NCBI GenBank assembly: GCA_965240325.2
Contig: OZ251225.1
Span: 3,410,001 to 3,474,000, forward strand
Direction: 5' to 3'
DNA length: 64,000 nucleotides
Source: Rebecca billardiae RCC1528
Lineage: Eukaryota > Haptophyta
Positions 60,147 to 64,000 of the stretch are shown here, piece by piece (the first letter of the stretch is position 1; every line of letters starts with the position of its first letter). A program made the translations under genes and the position numbers. The notes under the pieces were generated by a model. The model was given only the letters and a program-made list of their open reading frames with translations, was not told the DNA's origin and did not search any database.

Positions 60147-60302
60147 TGTATGTCACCCCTTGCTGCGCGGCATGGCTCACCGCTCAGTGGGCATCATCAG
60201 GAGTGTCACACTCGCAGACTCTCATCATAATCATACTAGCAGCCGTCGTAGACGTATTCCGTCGCCTCCCCGATGAAGGCCGAAGGGCACTGTAACTGTT
60301 AC

Positions 60303-60339
<37 letters not shown>

Positions 60340-61665
60340 ACACGGCAGCAATATAATATATATATGCTTGAAATTATTGTAATTATATATATAAGTCGTC
60401 AACGGGCCGAGTAAGCTACACGAATCGTCAGAAGACCTGCGCCGTCACCTACTGAGTCACCTACATCACATGTGGATCGTTAAATCATACGGAATGGGTA
60501 TCTATAGTCTGCGCTAACGCTATTACCCCCATATTAGTGTTATTTAATTTCGACCTAACGTATTATTGAAATTTACTGCTATAACTACTATACCTAGCGC
60601 CATGCATATTATAATACTAATATGCGCACGACGACGCCGCGACTCCGGCCGCTGGGCCGCCTGGTACCGCCCGTACTACAACTACGGAGGACGGTAGTTA
60701 GTTAGTATTGTAAATAAATACGTAACACACTCGATCGATCATGCCGCCGGGCTGCGCGCGCTGGCTGGCTGCGCCCTGCGCTGCTCATGGCCCGCGATAA
60801 CTACTGTTTGGGCCTTGTGGGCGTGGCCGGCCGCGGCGCCGGGCAGATCGACCGAGGGGCGGGTGACCGAGGCGACCGTCGACCGGCGCCGCTGGCACCC
60901 CGGCGGCCTGTGGCGCGGTCCCCGGCCCGGGGCCCGGCCGGACGGCGGCGGGTTTGACACAGTGTCGGCGTCAGTAACGTAGCCTGATGGTAGCCTGTTA
61001 CGTAATCTTGAAGTCTGACAGGCCGTCCGATGGCGTCATGCCGATGCCGATCGATGGCAGCCCCGCTCGAGCCCCGCGGCCGCGACTGGCCGACGTCGGA
61101 CCACCGCGGCGGCACCCGGGCCGGGGCAAGATGAAGAAGCCGTGCGCGGACGCGCCGGGACCTTAATACTAGTATCACTACGGTTACAGTAGTAATGCAT
61201 ATCTATATATATGATGATTGATGAGTAATTGATGTAAGCCGCGCTCCGCTCAGAGTTAGTCCGAGAGTACACGCCGTCACCGCCGCGTCCGCCGTCACTT
61301 GCTGCAAGTGACCCTACTGATATAGTGATAGTGATGAGCAGACTGAATAGTGAATACGACAGTGCCAGCAGGGCCCTGCGGGGCCGCGGGGCACGGGACT
61401 GCGCCTGGCCGTCGCTGAGAATGCGGCGACGACACAGTGGCATCAGAATAGTATTTCAGAATACTAGATAGCCGCAAGCCGGTAGAGCGAATCGGCGGGC
61501 AGGCTGCCGTGGGGCACGACTGCCTAGAAGAAAGGGGCCTGCGGTGGTTCCCTGGCAATGATCGGCGCACAGTTGGCTGCATTTGATCGCTGGAGCGGCG
61601 CGGCTCGATGTACCAAGATGGGATGTACCAGGACGGGGTCAGGCCGCCTGGACTGTTTCGTTGAG
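60147..61665. other. Spacer with (TA)n, repeat B and G+C-rich block
   Basis: (TA)n lies at about 60303-60337, and a copy of repeat B (GAATCGTCAGAAGACCTGCGC ... TCGTTAAATCATA) at 60421-60500. A G+C-rich block occupies 60,760-61,140, and A+T-rich stretches flank it. No coding frame with a domain and no RNA gene were recognised. Confidence 0.5.
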
Positions 61666-62004
61666 TCATGCCTTTGTGCTCTTCGAGCGCGGAGCCTTTT
61701 CCCTCCTCTTGAGACCATCCATCTTAACCTTGGTGATGTTCATGAGTGAGGTTGAGAAACGCTGCTGGTCCTTGGCTGGAACCAGCGTCGAGATCTTCGC
61801 CTTGCCGGCCACCGCGCGCACCAGCACCTTGCTCTCCGGCACCTGACCAGATGCCTGCTCGGCCTTGGCCTGGGCAGCACGTGACTTGCGGTTGAGTGCT
61901 CCACCAGTGTATCGCTTGGTCGTGATGTATACTGTGCCCTTGTCGCGGGTGCGGTCGAACATCCTCGTCAGCTGCGTCAGGAAGCTGTCCTGCTCGAGCA
62001 GCAT
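61666..62004 (-). CDS. SRP14: Signal recognition particle subunit SRP14
   Basis: 112 residues, single exon, ATG 62004. MLLEQDSFLTQLTRMFDRTR and GTVYITTKRYTGG form the N-terminal strand-helix part. KVLVRAVAGKAKISTLVPAK and FSTSLMNITKVKMDGLKRRE form the RNA-binding alpha/beta fold typical of SRP14. The length matches the human core protein. SRP14 with SRP9 binds the Alu end of SRP RNA and pauses translation of secretory proteins. The tail is basic (APRSKSTKA). Confidence 0.95.
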   Translation of the reverse strand: MLLEQDSFLTQLTRMFDRTRDKGTVYITTKRYTGGALNRKSRAAQAKAEQASGQVPESKVLVRAVAGKAKISTLVPAKDQQRFSTSLMNITKVKMDGLKRREKAPRSKSTKA

Positions 62005-62266
62005 GACGGCCGTGGGCGAGCGCCCGTGGCCCACGTGCTTATGACTTTGTTTCGCGTGGTGGGCTGCCGGAATTGATGCGCGAAAAAACACGCGCGGAAA
62101 GAGCTGGCTCTCCAGCTCTCCGGATTTCGGTGCGCAGAGGTGCAGCAACAAACGACGCGGCCCAAAACAATGGTGGATGCGCGTCTGGACGCGACACCCG
62201 GCCCCCGCATGCAAGTTGGGCGTGGGAGGGGTGGAGAGCGTGCGATTCGGTGTGTCGGCCCATTGC

Positions 62267-62797
62267 ATGGCTACCGATGACCACTCCGGGCCCCGCTTGT
62301 CCCCTGCGCGCCCGCAGGTGAACGCAGGGTTTGCCCGCTTGATTGCGAACATCATGGTCATGGGCGGTGGCATCTTCGGCCGAGCGTTCATGGATGCCTA
62401 CAAGCATGCCCTGCAGAGTATGCGCAGCTCGCGCTCCGGCCATATTCATGCATTCGCATACTGCCCCGCACGGCACATGCGTGCGACGTGTTCAGATGCA
62501 TGCTCACCACGCGCTCTGCGCGGCGCCTGTTGCGCTCGCGCAGATGGTGGCACCGCGGCGCGGTCTGCGTCGAGGCGAGGTGGCGGCATCGCGGCCTCCG
62601 AGGCGAGGAGCATACTGAACGTGAAGCCAGATGCCTCGCCAACAGAGGTGAGCGAGGCGTACCAGCGGCTGTACGGAATGAACGACCCTGCGAAGGGCGG
62701 CTCTGAGTACTTGCGCAGCAAGATCCAGAACGCGCATGATCACCTCGAGGACTTGCATACGCAGGCCAAGTCGGACGGCAAGTCAGAGACCAAGTGA
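62267..62797 (+). CDS. PAM16: Mitochondrial import motor subunit TIM16/PAM16 (Magmas), two exons
   Basis: Exons 62267-62417 and 62544-62797 give 134 residues. The intron is 126 bp (donor GTATGCGC, acceptor CGCGCAG). Splicing removes a Cys/Arg-rich insert and leaves LIANIMVMGGGIFGRAFMDA with YKHALQ, then IAASEARSILNVKPDASPTE and YQRLYGMNDPAKGGSEYL with RSKIQNAHDHLEDL, the degenerate J-like domain lacking HPD. The start is uncertain. GTGAACGCAGGG at 62321 follows a good acceptor (CGCCCGCAG), so the true first exon may be a short piece farther upstream rather than ATG 62267. TIM16 holds TIM14 at the TIM23 channel. Confidence 0.9.
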   Translation: MATDDHSGPRLSPARPQVNAGFARLIANIMVMGGGIFGRAFMDAYKHALQSMRSSRSGHIHAFAYCPARHMRATCSDACSPRALRGACCARADGGTAARSASRRGGGIAASEARSILNVKPDASPTEVSEAYQRLYGMNDPAKGGSEYLRSKIQNAHDHLEDLHTQAKSDGKSETK

Positions 62798-63224
62798 GCG
62801 CCGTGGCGTGCACGCGTCGTTCCGCTCCGGCCACTCGCGGGATTGCATGGTGTGGCTCCGCAGGACGCGTGATTCCGCCGAGGCCGCCGCTGCTCGGAGC
62901 ACTAGCCGTCTCCGGACCAAACATGACCTCTCGCCACACGGTAGGCAGGCCCTCATTTGACTGTTAACTACTGTAGCCCTTTGGCGAGGGCCAGAGCCTG
63001 GTCCAGCCGCCGACCGAACACTGCACTGCCTGACAGTCTGCTGTGGCTCAGTCACAGTGAATCAGGACTCGGCCACTCAGGAGTCAGGTGAGGCTGCGAG
63101 TGCGAGCCAGCGAGGCATGCGGTGCACACTGTCCCGGGACAGTCTGCTGTGACGAAATGAGTCAATGACGCGTGCGGGCCCAGCAGTAGCCTTTTGTCAC
63201 ACCTTGCGAGATTCCATCTCCGTG
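62798..63224. other. Spacer without recognised gene
   Basis: Mixed-composition spacer between two genes read in the same direction, with several CAGTC/ACTGT words. No repeat or RNA gene was recognised. Confidence 0.45.
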
Positions 63225-64000
63225 ATGCGCGCTTGGGCCGTGCTCGTCATCAGCGTGGTCAGCGCGGCGACCCCGCCGAACCCGCCACGTGCGGTGCATC
63301 AAAAGACGCCGCGTATTGCGACGACCAACCCGGTTCCGCGTACGGCCGCCGTCCGCGCCATCCGTGGGCTATACGACGCGTTCAACGCGCGCGACGCCGA
63401 GCTGGCGGGCTCCTTCTTGACGGATGATTGCGTGTACGAGGACCTCCTCCTTGGGCCGGCCACGGTCTGCCGGGGCAAGGAAGCGTTTGTTGGCGCATTG
63501 TCGATGCACCCCGCCTTCATCTCAGACCGCATCGTGAATAGCCTCCCCGCAGGCATGCAACGCGGGCTGCCATCTCTCTCTCTGGAGCTCGTCGTCGACT
63601 CCGTGGCAGATGGCCGGGATGCGGTCGGCGTCGAGTGGCACGTCGAGCTGGCTGGGAGCGCGATTCCTCTCGGCCGTGGTCTGACGCACGCGATCATTTG
63701 CCCTCGCACTGGCAAGATCACGCGCGTCGTGGACATCGCGGAGGCGCCATGGCGGACAGTGGGCATCGCGGTCGCACCAGTCGTGAGCGCCATCAAGCGC
63801 GTGGCCCGGCTGGGCACGTCCATTCGCAGCGCTGATCGTGACAGCGCTGCCATCGCCTTCGCGACAGTGTGGTGTCTGATCAGTGCTGTCGCGGTGAGCT
63901 CGTGGCTCTTTGGTGCGGAAGCGTCGCCGCAAGCCGACGTGGACGCCATGGAGGCAGTGGTCGAGGCCATGCCGCCACCCACGCGCACACTGCCTCTGCC
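63225..64000 (+). CDS. SnoaL/NTF2-like protein with signal peptide (partial)
   Basis: ATG 63225 opens a frame that runs off the window (258 codons seen). MRAWAVLVISVVSAATPP is a short signal peptide; the Pro/Thr/Arg-rich stretch behind it could be a transit peptide, so plastid targeting is possible. Residues about 45-180 have the NTF2-like/SnoaL pattern: VRAIRGLYDAFNARDAELAG, SFLTDDCVYEDLLLGP, CRGKEAFVGAL, then ELVVDSVADGRDAVGVEWHV and ITRVVDIAEAPW. A hydrophobic helix (FATVWCLISAVAVSSWLFG) follows near 220, suggesting a membrane anchor. The ligand is unknown. Confidence 0.78.
   Translation, partial: MRAWAVLVISVVSAATPPNPPRAVHQKTPRIATTNPVPRTAAVRAIRGLYDAFNARDAELAGSFLTDDCVYEDLLLGPATVCRGKEAFVGALSMHPAFISDRIVNSLPAGMQRGLPSLSLELVVDSVADGRDAVGVEWHVELAGSAIPLGRGLTHAIICPRTGKITRVVDIAEAPWRTVGIAVAPVVSAIKRVARLGTSIRSADRDSAAIAFATVWCLISAVAVSSWLFGAEASPQADVDAMEAVVEAMPPPTRTLPL

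Overview
The window is nuclear DNA of a eukaryotic, secondary-plastid alga, most likely a haptophyte (inference). Gene bodies are extremely G+C-rich with strong G/C in third codon positions. Spacers are clearly richer in A+T and carry (TA)n, (GA)n, (ATT)n and (ATG)n microsatellites. Genes are broken by short introns (81-226 bp) whose donors read GTGCG or GTACG rather than GTAAG. The proteins are eukaryotic (SRP14, RPLP2, VPS72/YL1, Notchless, TIM16, DHX35, anoctamin), and two appear to carry signal-plus-transit plastid presequences. I place about 28 protein genes and reconstruct 19 introns. For every multi-exon model the exon lengths sum to a multiple of three. No rRNA, tRNA, CRISPR array or virus-like gene was recognised.

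Layout. 1-7 kb: VPS9/GRAM RabGEF (partial), a disordered protein, DHX35-type helicase. 7-18 kb: a sulfotransferase, a very large nucleoside hydrolase-membrane-TIR-like fusion, a disordered protein, an LRR/coiled-coil protein. 18-27 kb: a small zinc-finger protein, repeat-rich spacer, an SLC25 carrier, a CEP44-like centrosomal protein, and a HET/TIR-like multi-pass membrane protein whose 3' end is tandemly duplicated. 28-32 kb: ribosomal stalk protein P2 and a plastid-type ABC-F ATPase with a SHOCT-like segment. 32-34 kb: degenerate repeats. 34-41 kb: a protein with four cyclic-nucleotide-binding-like domains, a second sulfotransferase, long microsatellites, and a proline-rich cysteine-module surface protein. 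41-51 kb: YL1, phosphopantetheinyl transferase, two coiled-coil proteins, acyltransferase-3, and a GT15 mannosyltransferase. 51-64 kb: Notchless, an anoctamin with IPT/TIG domains, a PITH protein, a carnosine-methyltransferase-like enzyme, SRP14, TIM16 and an NTF2-like protein (partial).

Genes are commonly arranged head to head with only 82-177 bp between start codons, so many promoters are probably shared. Several products fall into common themes: the secretory/endomembrane route (VPS9, SRP14, GT15, two sulfotransferases, proline-rich surface protein), ribosome biogenesis and translation (Notchless, P2, ABC-F), and membrane-anchored putative immune-like sensors (two proteins with TIR/HET-like domains). 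There is no sign of operons.

The most interesting objects are the predicted nucleoside hydrolase + multi-pass membrane + TIR-like protein at 8.8-13.8 kb and the HET/TIR-like membrane protein at 24.7-27.1 kb. Both keep a Trp-x3-Glu-Leu motif at the place where NAD-cleaving TIR domains hold their catalytic glutamate.
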